DNA of 64,000 nucleotides from Wenyingzhuangia fucanilytica (GTDB taxonomy: Bacteria > Bacteroidota > Bacteroidia > Flavobacteriales > Flavobacteriaceae): positions 558,001 to 622,000 of the forward strand of contig NZ_CP014224.1 in assembly GCF_001697185.1 (NCBI RefSeq), in the 5' to 3' direction. The notes beneath the pieces are model-generated. The model saw only the letters and a program-made list of their open reading frames with translations, did not search any database and was not told where the DNA came from. The translations under genes and the position numbers were made by a program. Shown one piece after another: positions 7,504-16,471 of this stretch. Within the stretch, counting starts at the first letter, position 1. The number at the start of each line of letters is the position of its first letter.

Positions 7504-9708
7504 ATGGGCTATATAATTGATGCAGAAGCGGAAAATAAAGAAATTACGCGCAGGTATAAAGATCTTTTAAAAGATAGCTATCAGTATTTATCAGATGATG
7601 ATAAAAAATTGATACGTAAAGCTTTTGATGTAGCTGTAGAAGCACATAGTGAGCAACGAAGAAAAACAGGAGAGCCTTATATTTATCATCCTATTGCAGT
7701 AGCTAAATTGGTTGCTGTAGAAATAGGGTTGGGCGCAGTGTCTATTGCTGCTGCCTTGTTACACGATGTTGTAGAAGATACCGATTACACCATAGAAGAT
7801 ATGGAGCGTTTGTTTGGTGAGAAAATTGCCAAAATTGTAAACGGGTTGACAAAGATTTCTAGAATGAGTAAAGACCAAATGGCTTCTATTCAGGCAGAAA
7901 ACTTTCGTAAAATGTTGCTAACGCTAAATGATGATGTTCGTGTTATTTTAATAAAAATTGCAGATCGTTTACACAATATGCAAACGATGGATGCAATGCC
8001 ACCACATAAGCAAGTTAAGATAGCCTCAGAAACTTTATATATATATGCTCCTTTGGCTCATCGTTTAGGGTTGTTTAACATCAAAAGTGAGTTAGAAGAT
8101 TTAGGTTTAAAATATACTGAGCCAGAAGTTTATAATTCTATAGCTCAAAAAATCATTGCGAATAAGGACAATCAGTTAGATTATATAGAAAATTTTTCTT
8201 CTAAAATTAGTGAAGCTTTAGAAAGACAAGGATTTAATTTTGAAATTAAAGGAAGAACTAAATCTATTTTTTCTATCCGTAAAAAAATGCTTTCTCAAGG
8301 AGTAAAGTACGAAGAGGTTTACGATAAGTTTGCCATTCGTATTATATATGATTCCGTAGGAGAAAACGAAAAATTTGATGCTTGGAAAATATATTCTATT
8401 GTTACAGATAATTATAGACCTAATCCTAGTCGTTTAAGAGATTGGATTTCTCAACCTAAAACAACAGGGTACGAAGCTTTACATATTACTGTAATGGGGC
8501 CAGAAGGGCGTTGGGTAGAAGTACAGGTTCGTTCTAAAAGAATGAATGAGATTGCAGAAAAAGGATATGCTGCTCATTTTAAATATAAGCAAGGAGATAT
8601 TAACGAAAGTGGTTTAGAATCTTGGTTAAATAAATTAAAAGATACTTTAGAGAATCACAGTATGAATGCTGTGGATTTTGTAGAAGATTTTAAATTAAAC
8701 TTATATTCTAAAGAAATCTTTTTGTTTACTCCTAAAGGAGATATTAAATCTTTGCCAAAAGGAGCCTCTGCTTTAGATTTTGCTTTTAGTATTCACACAG
8801 ATGTAGGTCTAAAATGTAGAGGAGTAAAAGTAAACGGTAAGTTAACTCCGCTAGACAGGGTATTAAATAGTGGTGATCAGGTAGAGGTGATTACATCCGA
8901 AAATCAAAAACCATCAGAACGTTGGTTAACTTTTGTTGTTACAGCCAGAGCGAGAACAAAAATCCGTCAAGCCTTAAAAGAAGAGGAAAGAAAAGTAGCT
9001 GATTACGGACGTGAAGTTTTAAGAAGAAAATTACGTCATTTAAAAATTGAGCCAACAGACAAGAATTTAGGCTCAATGGTTAACTATTTTAAGCTTAAAA
9101 CAACTTTTGATTTATTTTATAGAGTAGGAGTTGGAACGATAGACAATACGCAAATAAGAAATTTTGCAAATCAGCAAACCAGTGCTTTTGCCAAATTGTT
9201 CCGTAGAACAAAATCTGATCCATCTAAAATAGAAAAGAAAGAAGTATTGTCTACCAATTATGATATGCTTCTGTTTGGAAATGATAACGAGCGTTTAGAA
9301 TATACCTTGTCTAAATGTTGTAATCCAATTCCGGGAGATAAAGTTTTTGGTTTTTTAACAGTAAATGAGGGAATCAAAATTCATAAAAACAATTGTCCAA
9401 ACGCCATCAGTATGCAGTCTAATTATGCCTACAGAATTATGAAGGCCAATTGGGTAGATTCAACCAAACAAGAGTTTAAAGTAACCTTAAGCATTACAGG
9501 TGAGGATAGCGCCGGAATGCTAGGAAATATAACAAGAGTTATTTCTAATAACAATCAAGTAAACATTAATAGTTTAAGTATTTCTGGAGACGGAAGCTTG
9601 TTCGAAGGAAAATTTACAATTACTGTTAATAACAAAAGTAAACTAAAAAAAATAACAGGGCAGTTACAAGGTGTAAAAGGGGTGAAGCGTATAAAACGTA
9701 TTATTTAA
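7504..9708 (+). CDS. relA: Bifunctional (p)ppGpp synthetase/hydrolase (Rel/SpoT homologue)
   Basis: The 734-residue long RSH protein makes and degrades the stringent-response alarmone (p)ppGpp. The HD hydrolase domain shows YIYHPIAVAKLV, LLHDVVEDTDY near residue 86 and IKIADRLHNMQTM near 152, so the hydrolase is intact. The synthetase domain follows, with KGRTKSIFSIRKKM near 250, DKFAIRIIYD and TGYEALHITVMGPEGRWVEVQVRS near 322. A TGS domain (IFLFTPKGDIKSLPKGASALDFAFSIH) lies near 400, a zinc-finger-like KCCNPIPGD near 603, and an ACT domain at the end. Its own -7 box is at 7477-7484. Long monocistronic RSH genes are normal in Bacteroidetes. Confidence 0.97.
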   Translation: MGYIIDAEAENKEITRRYKDLLKDSYQYLSDDDKKLIRKAFDVAVEAHSEQRRKTGEPYIYHPIAVAKLVAVEIGLGAVSIAAALLHDVVEDTDYTIEDMERLFGEKIAKIVNGLTKISRMSKDQMASIQAENFRKMLLTLNDDVRVILIKIADRLHNMQTMDAMPPHKQVKIASETLYIYAPLAHRLGLFNIKSELEDLGLKYTEPEVYNSIAQKIIANKDNQLDYIENFSSKISEALERQGFNFEIKGRTKSIFSIRKKMLSQGVKYEEVYDKFAIRIIYDSVGENEKFDAWKIYSIVTDNYRPNPSRLRDWISQPKTTGYEALHITVMGPEGRWVEVQVRSKRMNEIAEKGYAAHFKYKQGDINESGLESWLNKLKDTLENHSMNAVDFVEDFKLNLYSKEIFLFTPKGDIKSLPKGASALDFAFSIHTDVGLKCRGVKVNGKLTPLDRVLNSGDQVEVITSENQKPSERWLTFVVTARARTKIRQALKEEERKVADYGREVLRRKLRHLKIEPTDKNLGSMVNYFKLKTTFDLFYRVGVGTIDNTQIRNFANQQTSAFAKLFRRTKSDPSKIEKKEVLSTNYDMLLFGNDNERLEYTLSKCCNPIPGDKVFGFLTVNEGIKIHKNNCPNAISMQSNYAYRIMKANWVDSTKQEFKVTLSITGEDSAGMLGNITRVISNNNQVNINSLSISGDGSLFEGKFTITVNNKSKLKKITGQLQGVKGVKRIKRII

Positions 9709-9750
9709 AAAAAAGCCCTTATTTTTAACAAGATAAAACAAATAAAAGTA

Positions 9751-9758
9751 TAAATTTG
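9751..9758 (+). promoter_or_regulatory. -7 box for the Fur-family gene
   Basis: TAAATTTG matches TAnnTTTG. It predicts transcription starting near 9765, which rules out an upstream TTG at 9763 and supports the ATG at 9790. Confidence 0.45.
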
Positions 9759-9789
9759 CATCTTGCTGTTTTTAAACAACAACCTAGTC

Positions 9790-10230
9790 ATGGATACTAA
9801 AGAGAAAAATCAAGAAATCGTTAAAAATGTGTTTGTTAAGTTTTTAGAAACTAACAAGCATCGTAAAACACCCGAACGTTTTGCTATTTTACAAGAGATT
9901 TATGATTTAGAAGAACATTTTGATATTGAATCTTTATACATCAATATGAAAAACAAAAAGTATCGTGTAAGTAGAGCAACACTTTACAATACTATTGAGT
10001 TGTTATTAGAATGTGGATTGGTTAGAAGACATCAGTTTGGACAAAACCAAGCACATTACGAAAAAAGTTTTTTTGACAAGCAGCACGATCATTTGATTTT
10101 AGACAATGGTGAAGTAGTGGAGTTTTGCGACCCAAGAATACAAACCATAAAGAAAACAATAGAAGACGTATTTAACGTAGAGATTCATAAACACTCTCTA
10201 TATTTTTACGGAACCAAGAAAGAAAATTAG
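9790..10230 (+). CDS. Fur-family transcriptional regulator
   Basis: A 146-residue metal-dependent DNA-binding regulator. The winged helix is residues about 12-80 ([27 protein letters not shown], then [25 protein letters not shown]). The C-terminal dimerisation and metal-binding part includes [24 protein letters not shown]. The CxxC pair that binds structural zinc in many Fur/PerR/Zur proteins is replaced by LDNG, so the protein probably relies on the histidine and acidic sites. I chose the ATG at 9790 over the upstream TTG because of the -7 box at 9751-9758. It is followed after 22 bases by purA, probably in one transcript. Confidence 0.9.
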   Translation: MDTKEKNQEIVKNVFVKFLETNKHRKTPERFAILQEIYDLEEHFDIESLYINMKNKKYRVSRATLYNTIELLLECGLVRRHQFGQNQAHYEKSFFDKQHDHLILDNGEVVEFCDPRIQTIKKTIEDVFNVEIHKHSLYFYGTKKEN

Positions 10231-10252
10231 AATTATACATTTAGAAAGCAAA

Positions 10253-11524
10253 ATGGCGGTAGATTTATTATTAGGCTTGCAGTGGGGTGATGAAGGTAAA
10301 GGAAAAATAGTTGATGTTTTAACTCAAAACTACAATTTAATATCTCGTTTTCAAGGAGGTCCAAATGCAGGACACACTTTGATTTTTGATGGGTACAAAC
10401 ATGTTTTACACACAATTCCTTCTGGAATATTCCATAAAGATGCTGTAAATGTTGTTGGTAACGGAGTGGTAATAGACCCTGTTATTTTTAACAAGGAAAT
10501 TGAAAACTTATCTCAGTTTGATATTGACTTCAAGAATGTGTTATTAATTTCTAGAAAAGCACACTTAATTTTACCAACTCACCGTTTGTTAGATGCTGCA
10601 TCTGAAAAAGCAAAAGGTAAAGATAAAATTGGTTCTACTTTAAAAGGTATTGGTCCAACTTATATGGATAAAACAGGACGTAATGGTATGCGTGTTGGAG
10701 ATCTTGAGTTAGAGAACTGGAAAGAAATTTTTGAAACCTTAACTCAAAAGCACATTAACATGTTAGATTTCTACAATGTAGAATTAGAATATGATTTGGA
10801 TGCTTTAAGAGAAGAATTTTTTGCTAGTGTAGCAGAATTAAGAAAATTAACTTTTATTGATAGTGAAGAGTACTTACACCAAGCTATTAAAAATAATAAA
10901 ACCATTTTAGCCGAAGGAGCACAAGGTTCTTTGTTAGATGTTGACTTTGGAACTTATCCATTTGTAACTTCATCTAATACTACAGCAGCAGGTGCTTGTA
11001 CTGGTTTAGGAATTGCACCTAACCAAATTGGTGAGGTTTATGGAATTTTTAAAGCTTATACTACTCGTGTAGGTTCTGGACCTTTCCCAACAGAATTATT
11101 TGATGAAGATGGAGCTACAATGGCTAAAGTTGGTCATGAGTTTGGAGCTACTACTGGTCGTGCACGTAGATGTGGATGGTTAGATATGGTTGCTTTAAAG
11201 TATGCTTGTCAAGTAAACGGAGTTACACAATTAAATATGATGAAGGCTGATGTATTATCAGGTTTTAAAACATTAAAAGTGTGTACTGCTTATGAATATA
11301 AAGGAGAAGTTATAGAACATTTCCCATATAATATTGAGCCAGAAAATGTAAAGCCTATTTATACTGAAATTCCAGGTTGGCAAGAAGACTTAACTGGAAT
11401 GACTTCAGAAGATCAATTACCACAGGCTTTATTAGACTATATTGACTTTATTGAAAAAGGAACAGGTATTAAAATTACGATTGTTTCTGTAGGACCAGAT
11501 AGAAAACAAACTATTGAAAGATAG
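10253..11524 (+). CDS. purA: Adenylosuccinate synthetase
   Basis: This 423-residue cytosolic enzyme joins IMP and aspartate using GTP, the first committed step to AMP. The GTP-binding loop LGLQWGDEGKGKIVD starts at residue 6. Other landmarks are FQGGPNAGHT near 35, GIGPTYMDKTGRNGMRVGD, LAEGAQGSLLDVDFGTYPFVTSSNT near 222, and the base-recognition region TTGRARRCGWLDMVALKYA near 300. Length and motifs match PurA fully. It follows the Fur-family gene closely and ends at a clear terminator. Confidence 0.98.
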   Translation: MAVDLLLGLQWGDEGKGKIVDVLTQNYNLISRFQGGPNAGHTLIFDGYKHVLHTIPSGIFHKDAVNVVGNGVVIDPVIFNKEIENLSQFDIDFKNVLLISRKAHLILPTHRLLDAASEKAKGKDKIGSTLKGIGPTYMDKTGRNGMRVGDLELENWKEIFETLTQKHINMLDFYNVELEYDLDALREEFFASVAELRKLTFIDSEEYLHQAIKNNKTILAEGAQGSLLDVDFGTYPFVTSSNTTAAGACTGLGIAPNQIGEVYGIFKAYTTRVGSGPFPTELFDEDGATMAKVGHEFGATTGRARRCGWLDMVALKYACQVNGVTQLNMMKADVLSGFKTLKVCTAYEYKGEVIEHFPYNIEPENVKPIYTEIPGWQEDLTGMTSEDQLPQALLDYIDFIEKGTGIKITIVSVGPDRKQTIER

Positions 11525-11541
11525 TTTTAAACTTATATAAT

Positions 11542-11577
11542 AAAAAGCCTCATCATTTTTTTGATGAGGTTTTTTTA
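11542..11577 (+). terminator. purA terminator
   Basis: Hairpin with arms CCTCATCA (11548-11555) and TGATGAGG (11562-11569) followed by a T-run. Confidence 0.9.
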
Positions 11578-11868
11578 TTTATACATATTAAGTTGTAAGG
11601 TTAACGTTTTTATAAAGAATTAATATAAATAGAGCTGGCGATTTTAATGTATTTAGAAAGTCATTTTTGATTTAAAGTTTATCACAATTTTTTTATTGTT
11701 ATTATTATAATAATTGTTCGGAAATTTATGGAATAGTAGTAAAATAGGGCGTTTTTTAATAAAATGAGTATTATTTTAAAGGTTTTGAATGATAAATTAT
11801 AATTTTTCGGATTGAAATATTGTTAATTTGACTAACAAACTAAACTTTAATTAACTAAAACTTTTTTT
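11578..11868. other. Long AT-rich upstream region of the surface-protein gene
   Basis: About 290 bases without a convincing gene. The sequence is very A+T-rich. A near-consensus -7 box, TTAATTTG, lies at 11823-11830, 38 bases before the ATG at 11869, so a promoter for the surface-protein gene is the only function I can suggest. No RNA gene or obvious hairpin other than the preceding terminator was seen. Confidence 0.5.
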
Positions 11869-13617
11869 ATGAAAAAAACATTAAAAATTTTATCATTAGC
11901 ACTTTTTGCGATTTCGTTTGCAAGTGCACAAACGGTAGGTGATACCTACACAGTAGGAGATTATGCTTACGAAGTTACAAGTGTAGCTCCTAATGAGGCG
12001 AAAGTAACAGGTTTTTCAGGTGCTTCGGTTTCATCAGTTGTGATTCCATCAACTGCTGAAGATACAGGTACTTCTACTACATATAGTGTGGTAGCAGTTG
12101 GAGCTAATGCTTTTGAAAGTGATGCAACTATTACAACTGTTAGTTTACCATCAAGTGTAACTACTTTGGAGGAGTTTGCATTCGGAACTGTATCTAATTT
12201 AACAACCATTAACCTAGATGATGTTGAAGTATTAGCCCTTAAAGCTTTTGTAGTTTGTGGTTCTTTGTCTGATGTTGGTAGTATGGAGAAAGTAATTAGC
12301 ATTGGAGACTATTGTTTTAACAGATGTACATCTATTACTGAATATACATTTTCTTCTACGTTAACTACTATTGGTACAGGAGCTATTTACAATTCAAGTG
12401 GTAATACTTTGCCAAATGTCGGGCCTGAAACGATTAATATTCCAAGCTCTGTAACAAGCATTGGAAATCTTAACTTAGGTGGATATGGTAATTTAGATGC
12501 TATTCAGGTAAATTGGACAACACCTTATAGTGCTGCAATTACTAATTTTGTTAGATATAAAGATCATTCAACCATTAAATTATTTGTTCCAGATGGGACA
12601 TTAGCAGCATATGAAGCTAGTGCCGTATGGGGTGGTTTTGATGTTGTAGAAGGTACTTTAGCAGACTACGTTCCTGTTTTAACAGTTGGAGATGGGTTTA
12701 CCGTTGGAGATTATAACTATACAATTACATCTCAAAGCCCTTATGAGGCGGAAGTAGCTGGAACCACAAATGCATCTTTAGCAGCAATAGTTGTTTCTTC
12801 TTCTGTTGTATATGGAGATGATACATATTCAGTAACAGCTATTGGAACTGATGCTTTTAAGGAAAATACAACTATTACTTCTGTTTCACTACCAAGTTCT
12901 GTTACTAAAATTGGTGAATCTGCTTTTTTACAAGCAACTAATTTAGCAACCATAAATACAGAGAATATTACAGAAATTGAAACCTCTGGATTAAGAGAAA
13001 CGGGTGTTTCTAGTCTAGATTTATCAAATTTAGTAACTTCGGGGTCTAACTGTTTAAGCCGTAACTATGGTTTAACAAGCTTAGATTTACCAGCAATACA
13101 AGAATTAGGAACTTATGTTTTTGTATTTAACAATAACATCACAAGTATTAAGTTGGGAGCCTCTGCAACTACTTTTTATAATACTTCTTTTAGTGGATTA
13201 CCAGGTTTAACATCTTTAGAGATGGCTGCAGAAACACCACCTACGTTACCAACACAAACACAAAGTCAGTCTACTACTTTGTCAAATGTTACGTTAATTG
13301 CTCCAACATCTGCTTCGGCAACAGCATATAGTAATGCTTCAGGGTGGAGTGACTTTGGAACGTTTACAGAAGCTGGTAGTTTAAGTAATGAACTTATTTC
13401 TGCTGCAGAATTTAATGTTTACCCTAACCCAGTAGAAGATGTAGTTACAATTCAGAATGTAGATGTTATTTCAGCATCAATTATAGGTGTTACAGGTAAA
13501 GTTGTTTTATCTGCAACTACAAATACTGTAGATTTATCTTCTTTATCTTCTGGAGTTTACTTATTAAAAGTTACTACAGATAATAATATTTATGTTGAGA
13601 GAATTATTAAAAAGTAA
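11869..13617 (+). CDS. BspA-like leucine-rich-repeat surface protein with T9SS sorting domain
   Basis: A 582-residue exported protein: signal peptide (LKILSLALFAISFASAQ), two homologous modules, and a Por-type C-terminal sorting domain. Module 1 starts near residue 23 (TVGDTYTVGDYAYEVTS) and module 2 near 268 (TVGDGFTVGDYNYTITS). Each continues into BspA-type repeats such as ITTVSLPSSVTTLEEFAF and ITSVSLPSSVTKIGESAF. The tail from about residue 512 (FNVYPNPVEDVVTI, GVTGKV, LSSLSSGVYLLKV) is a classic type A T9SS signal, so the protein should be moved across the outer membrane and anchored or released. LRR_5 proteins often bind host or polymer surfaces, but the ligand here is unknown. It is monocistronic and ends at a strong terminator. 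Confidence 0.92.
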   Translation: MKKTLKILSLALFAISFASAQTVGDTYTVGDYAYEVTSVAPNEAKVTGFSGASVSSVVIPSTAEDTGTSTTYSVVAVGANAFESDATITTVSLPSSVTTLEEFAFGTVSNLTTINLDDVEVLALKAFVVCGSLSDVGSMEKVISIGDYCFNRCTSITEYTFSSTLTTIGTGAIYNSSGNTLPNVGPETINIPSSVTSIGNLNLGGYGNLDAIQVNWTTPYSAAITNFVRYKDHSTIKLFVPDGTLAAYEASAVWGGFDVVEGTLADYVPVLTVGDGFTVGDYNYTITSQSPYEAEVAGTTNASLAAIVVSSSVVYGDDTYSVTAIGTDAFKENTTITSVSLPSSVTKIGESAFLQATNLATINTENITEIETSGLRETGVSSLDLSNLVTSGSNCLSRNYGLTSLDLPAIQELGTYVFVFNNNITSIKLGASATTFYNTSFSGLPGLTSLEMAAETPPTLPTQTQSQSTTLSNVTLIAPTSASATAYSNASGWSDFGTFTEAGSLSNELISAAEFNVYPNPVEDVVTIQNVDVISASIIGVTGKVVLSATTNTVDLSSLSSGVYLLKVTTDNNIYVERIIKK

Positions 13618-13637
13618 ATAATTATTTTTAATATATT

Positions 13638-13676
13638 AAAGTCCGTATCAGTAATTACTGATACGGACTTTTTTTA
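13638..13676 (+). terminator. Terminator of the leucine-rich-repeat gene
   Basis: A perfect 34-base palindrome (13638-13671, half-site AAAGTCCGTATCAGTA) followed by Ts. It is among the longest perfect hairpins in the window. Confidence 0.9.
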
Positions 13677-13733
13677 TAGAATAAACTTATATTCAATAGC
13701 ACAACAAACATTTCTGTAATAAATGGAATAGAG

Positions 13734-13741
13734 TATCTTTG
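13734..13741 (+). promoter_or_regulatory. -7 box for the OstA-like gene, implying a very short leader
   Basis: TATCTTTG matches TAnnTTTG and ends only seven bases before the ATG at 13749. The -33 region is weak. Confidence 0.45.
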
Positions 13742-13748
13742 TTTACGT

Positions 13749-15254
13749 ATGAAAATATCAATTAAACACCAATTATTGTTTTTGCTTATTCCTTTTTTAG
13801 GAATGGCTCAAGCTAGTAGAATAAAAGTGCTACACGCCAATCAAACTTATGCAGATCAAAAGCAATATCCAAATGCTTTGGTCTTAAACGGTGAAGTTCG
13901 CGTGTCACATCAAGGAGCTTTAATGACTTGTAAAAAAGCTTTGTACTATAGGCAAGAAAATAGATTATACGCCTATGGTGATGTTGTAATTAATCAAGGA
14001 GATACCATTAGGCAGTATAGCGATCATTTACAATACGATGGTGACTCTCAAAAAGCACTGTCTTGGGGAACTGTAAAAGTTAAGGATAAAGATATGATCT
14101 TAACTACAGATACTCTTCATTTTAATAGAGCAACCCAAGTATTGAGTTATGATTGTTTTGGGAAAATTGTGAATAAAGAAAATACTTTGACTAGTCAAAT
14201 TGGGGAGTATTTTGCCAATGATAAAAAACTAACTGCTAAACAAAATGTAAAAGTTGTCAATCCAGATATGGATTTAAAAACAGGGCATTTAGATTATTAT
14301 ACAGAAACAGGTAAATCATATTTGTATGGGCCTTCTACTATTAATAATAAGGAGAGTGATTTGTATACAGAAAGAGGTATATATGATACCAGATTATCTT
14401 TAGGCTATTTGTTAAAAAACTCAGTGATTTATCATCAAGACAACGAAATTAAAGGAGATAGTCTATATTACAATCAAGCCAATGATTTTGCTTCGGGTAC
14501 AGGAAATTTAATCATTACAGATACTGTAAACAAAATTGTGGTTAAAGGTGATTATGGAGAAATTTATAGAAGAAAAGATTCTATGATTGTTTATAAAAGA
14601 CCATTGGCTATTTCTATTATAGATAAAGATTCAATGTACATTCATGGAGATACAATATCTGTTACAGGAAAAGAAAACAATAAATTGATGAAAGTTTATC
14701 ATCATGTAAAGTTTTTTAAATCGGATTTAAGTGGAAAATGCGATTCCTTGGTAACCCATCAAGAAGAAGGAGTTACAGAATTATTTACCAATCCTATTTT
14801 ATGGTCAGAAGAAAATCAAATTACAGGAGATAGTATTCGTTTGTTAAGTGATAAAGTCACCAAAAAATTAGATTCTTTAAAGATTATCAAGCATGCATTT
14901 ATTGTTCAAAAAGATAGTGTAAAAGGATATAATCAAATTAAAGGGAAAGACATGTTTGGAAAGTTTATAGAACAAAAACTGTCTACACTTTTGGTAAAAG
15001 GAAATGGAGCTGTAATTAATTACGCTAGGAGCGAAGAAACTAAAGAATTAACAGCTATCATGAAAATGGAATGCAGTAATATTCTTTTTTCTTTAAAGGA
15101 TAATAAAATGGAAACCATCAAGTTTTTAAAAATGCCAGAAGGGAAAACTTATCCGCCCTCGCAATTTCCAGAAGATCAAGCTTTGCTAAAAGGATTTATT
15201 TGGAGGGGTAGTGAGCGTCCGCTAAACAAAGAAGATATTTTTATTCATGACTAA
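13749..15254 (+). CDS. OstA/LptA-like periplasmic LPS-transport family protein
   Basis: A 501-residue exported protein (signal peptide HQLLFLLIPFLGMAQA) built of repeating beta-jellyroll OstA/LptA segments: GEVRVSHQGALMTCKKALYYRQENRLYAYGDVVINQGDT near residue 50, then ILTTDTLHFNRATQVLSYDCFGKIVN, and similar units up to about residue 430. The LptA/OstA fold binds lipid A chains on the way to the outer membrane. This protein is much longer than LptA and shorter than LptD, and is the OstA-like form seen in many Bacteroidetes. I infer a role in LPS bridging or assembly. It overlaps the next gene by eight bases, suggesting translational coupling. Confidence 0.85.
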   Translation: MKISIKHQLLFLLIPFLGMAQASRIKVLHANQTYADQKQYPNALVLNGEVRVSHQGALMTCKKALYYRQENRLYAYGDVVINQGDTIRQYSDHLQYDGDSQKALSWGTVKVKDKDMILTTDTLHFNRATQVLSYDCFGKIVNKENTLTSQIGEYFANDKKLTAKQNVKVVNPDMDLKTGHLDYYTETGKSYLYGPSTINNKESDLYTERGIYDTRLSLGYLLKNSVIYHQDNEIKGDSLYYNQANDFASGTGNLIITDTVNKIVVKGDYGEIYRRKDSMIVYKRPLAISIIDKDSMYIHGDTISVTGKENNKLMKVYHHVKFFKSDLSGKCDSLVTHQEEGVTELFTNPILWSEENQITGDSIRLLSDKVTKKLDSLKIIKHAFIVQKDSVKGYNQIKGKDMFGKFIEQKLSTLLVKGNGAVINYARSEETKELTAIMKMECSNILFSLKDNKMETIKFLKMPEGKTYPPSQFPEDQALLKGFIWRGSERPLNKEDIFIHD

Positions 15255-16437
15255 TTTAAGAGAAGATTTTTTTAAACATCAAGCACAAACATCTCCTCAT
15301 CCATTAATGATAGAGGTTGCTAGTGCAAAAGGTTCTTATGTGTATGATGTACAAGGCAAGGCTTATTTAGATTTTATCGCTGGGGTTTCTGCCAATAGTT
15401 TAGGACACAATCATCCTAAAGTTTCTAAAGCCATCAAAGATCAAGTAGATACTTATACTCATGTAATGGTTTATGGAGAATTTGTACAACAACCACAAAC
15501 AGAACTTTGTAAGCTTTTGGTTGATTTATTACCCCAAAACTTGAATTCTGTGTATTTGGTTAACTCTGGAACAGAAGCCACGGAGGGAGCTTTAAAATTA
15601 GCCAAAAGAGTCACCAAAAGATCAGAGGTGATAGCCGCTAAAAATGCTTATCATGGAAATACACAAGGATCTATGAGTGTTTGTGGTGCAGAAGTGCAAA
15701 ACCGGGCTTTTAGACCTTTAATTCCGGGAACCAAATTTATTACCTATAACAAAGTAGAAGATTTGTCTAAAATCACCACAGATACTGCTGCGGTAATTTT
15801 GGAGACCATACAAGGAGGAGCAGGGTTTATAGTATCTCAAAATGGTTATTTAGAAAAAGTTCGTAAAAGATGTGATGAGGTTGGAGCATTGTTGATTTTG
15901 GATGAAATACAATCAGGAATAGGGAGAACAGGAACTTTTTTTGGTTTTGAACAATACAATTGTGTTCCAGACATAGTGATTACAGGAAAAGGTTTGGGAG
16001 GAGGAATGCCAATAGGAGCTTTTATTAGTAGTTATGAGCATATGAGTTTGTTAAAACAAAATCCTATGTTAGGACATGTAACTACTTTTGGAGGACATCC
16101 TGTTATTGCTGCTGCCGCTTTGGCAACAGTTAAAGAAATTACAGAAACCAACTTAATGCAAGAGGCTTTGCGTAAAGAACAATTGATTAAAGATTGTTTA
16201 CAGCACTCCGCTATCAAAGAAATTAGAGGAAAAGGACTAATGTTGGCTTTAATGATGGGAAATGCCACTATAGCAGCGGACCTTGTTTTAAAATGTATGG
16301 ACGAAGGTTTATTGTTGTTCTTTTTGTTGTTTGAAAAGAGAGCAGTAAGAATTAGTCCACCACTAACCATTTCTGACGAGGAAATTAAATTAGGTTGTGC
16401 TAAAATATTAAAGGTTATTGATGAGATTACCGCATAA
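15247..16437 (+). CDS. Class III PLP-dependent aminotransferase
   Basis: A 396-residue fold-type I aminotransferase. Landmarks are GVSANSLGHNHPKVSKAIKDQV near residue 45, the phosphate-binding SGTEATEGALKLAKR near 107, the metal-independent AYHGNTQGSMS, the Asp of LLILDEIQSGIGRTGTFF near 217, and the Schiff-base lysine in DIVITGKGLGGGMPIGAF near 248. This is the acetylornithine/ornithine/4-aminobutyrate group. The exact amino donor cannot be assigned. The start overlaps the OstA-like gene by eight bases, so the two are co-translated. No arginine-pathway genes are nearby, so argD is not supported. Confidence 0.9.
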   Translation: MTNLREDFFKHQAQTSPHPLMIEVASAKGSYVYDVQGKAYLDFIAGVSANSLGHNHPKVSKAIKDQVDTYTHVMVYGEFVQQPQTELCKLLVDLLPQNLNSVYLVNSGTEATEGALKLAKRVTKRSEVIAAKNAYHGNTQGSMSVCGAEVQNRAFRPLIPGTKFITYNKVEDLSKITTDTAAVILETIQGGAGFIVSQNGYLEKVRKRCDEVGALLILDEIQSGIGRTGTFFGFEQYNCVPDIVITGKGLGGGMPIGAFISSYEHMSLLKQNPMLGHVTTFGGHPVIAAAALATVKEITETNLMQEALRKEQLIKDCLQHSAIKEIRGKGLMLALMMGNATIAADLVLKCMDEGLLLFFLLFEKRAVRISPPLTISDEEIKLGCAKILKVIDEITA

Positions 16438-16471
16438 AAAAAGAGGATGAAATTTTCATCCTCTTTTTTTA
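16434..16471. terminator. Bidirectional terminator between the aminotransferase and LacI-family genes
   Basis: Stem GAGGATGAAA (16443-16452) with TTTCATCCTC (16454-16463), flanked by A- and T-runs. Its stem is nearly identical to the terminator at 22288-22325. Confidence 0.88.

Noticed and set aside
15247-16437. Acetylornithine aminotransferase (argD)
   Set aside because: The family fits, but there are no arginine-synthesis genes nearby and the gene is coupled to an OstA-like gene, so I kept a general class III aminotransferase call.
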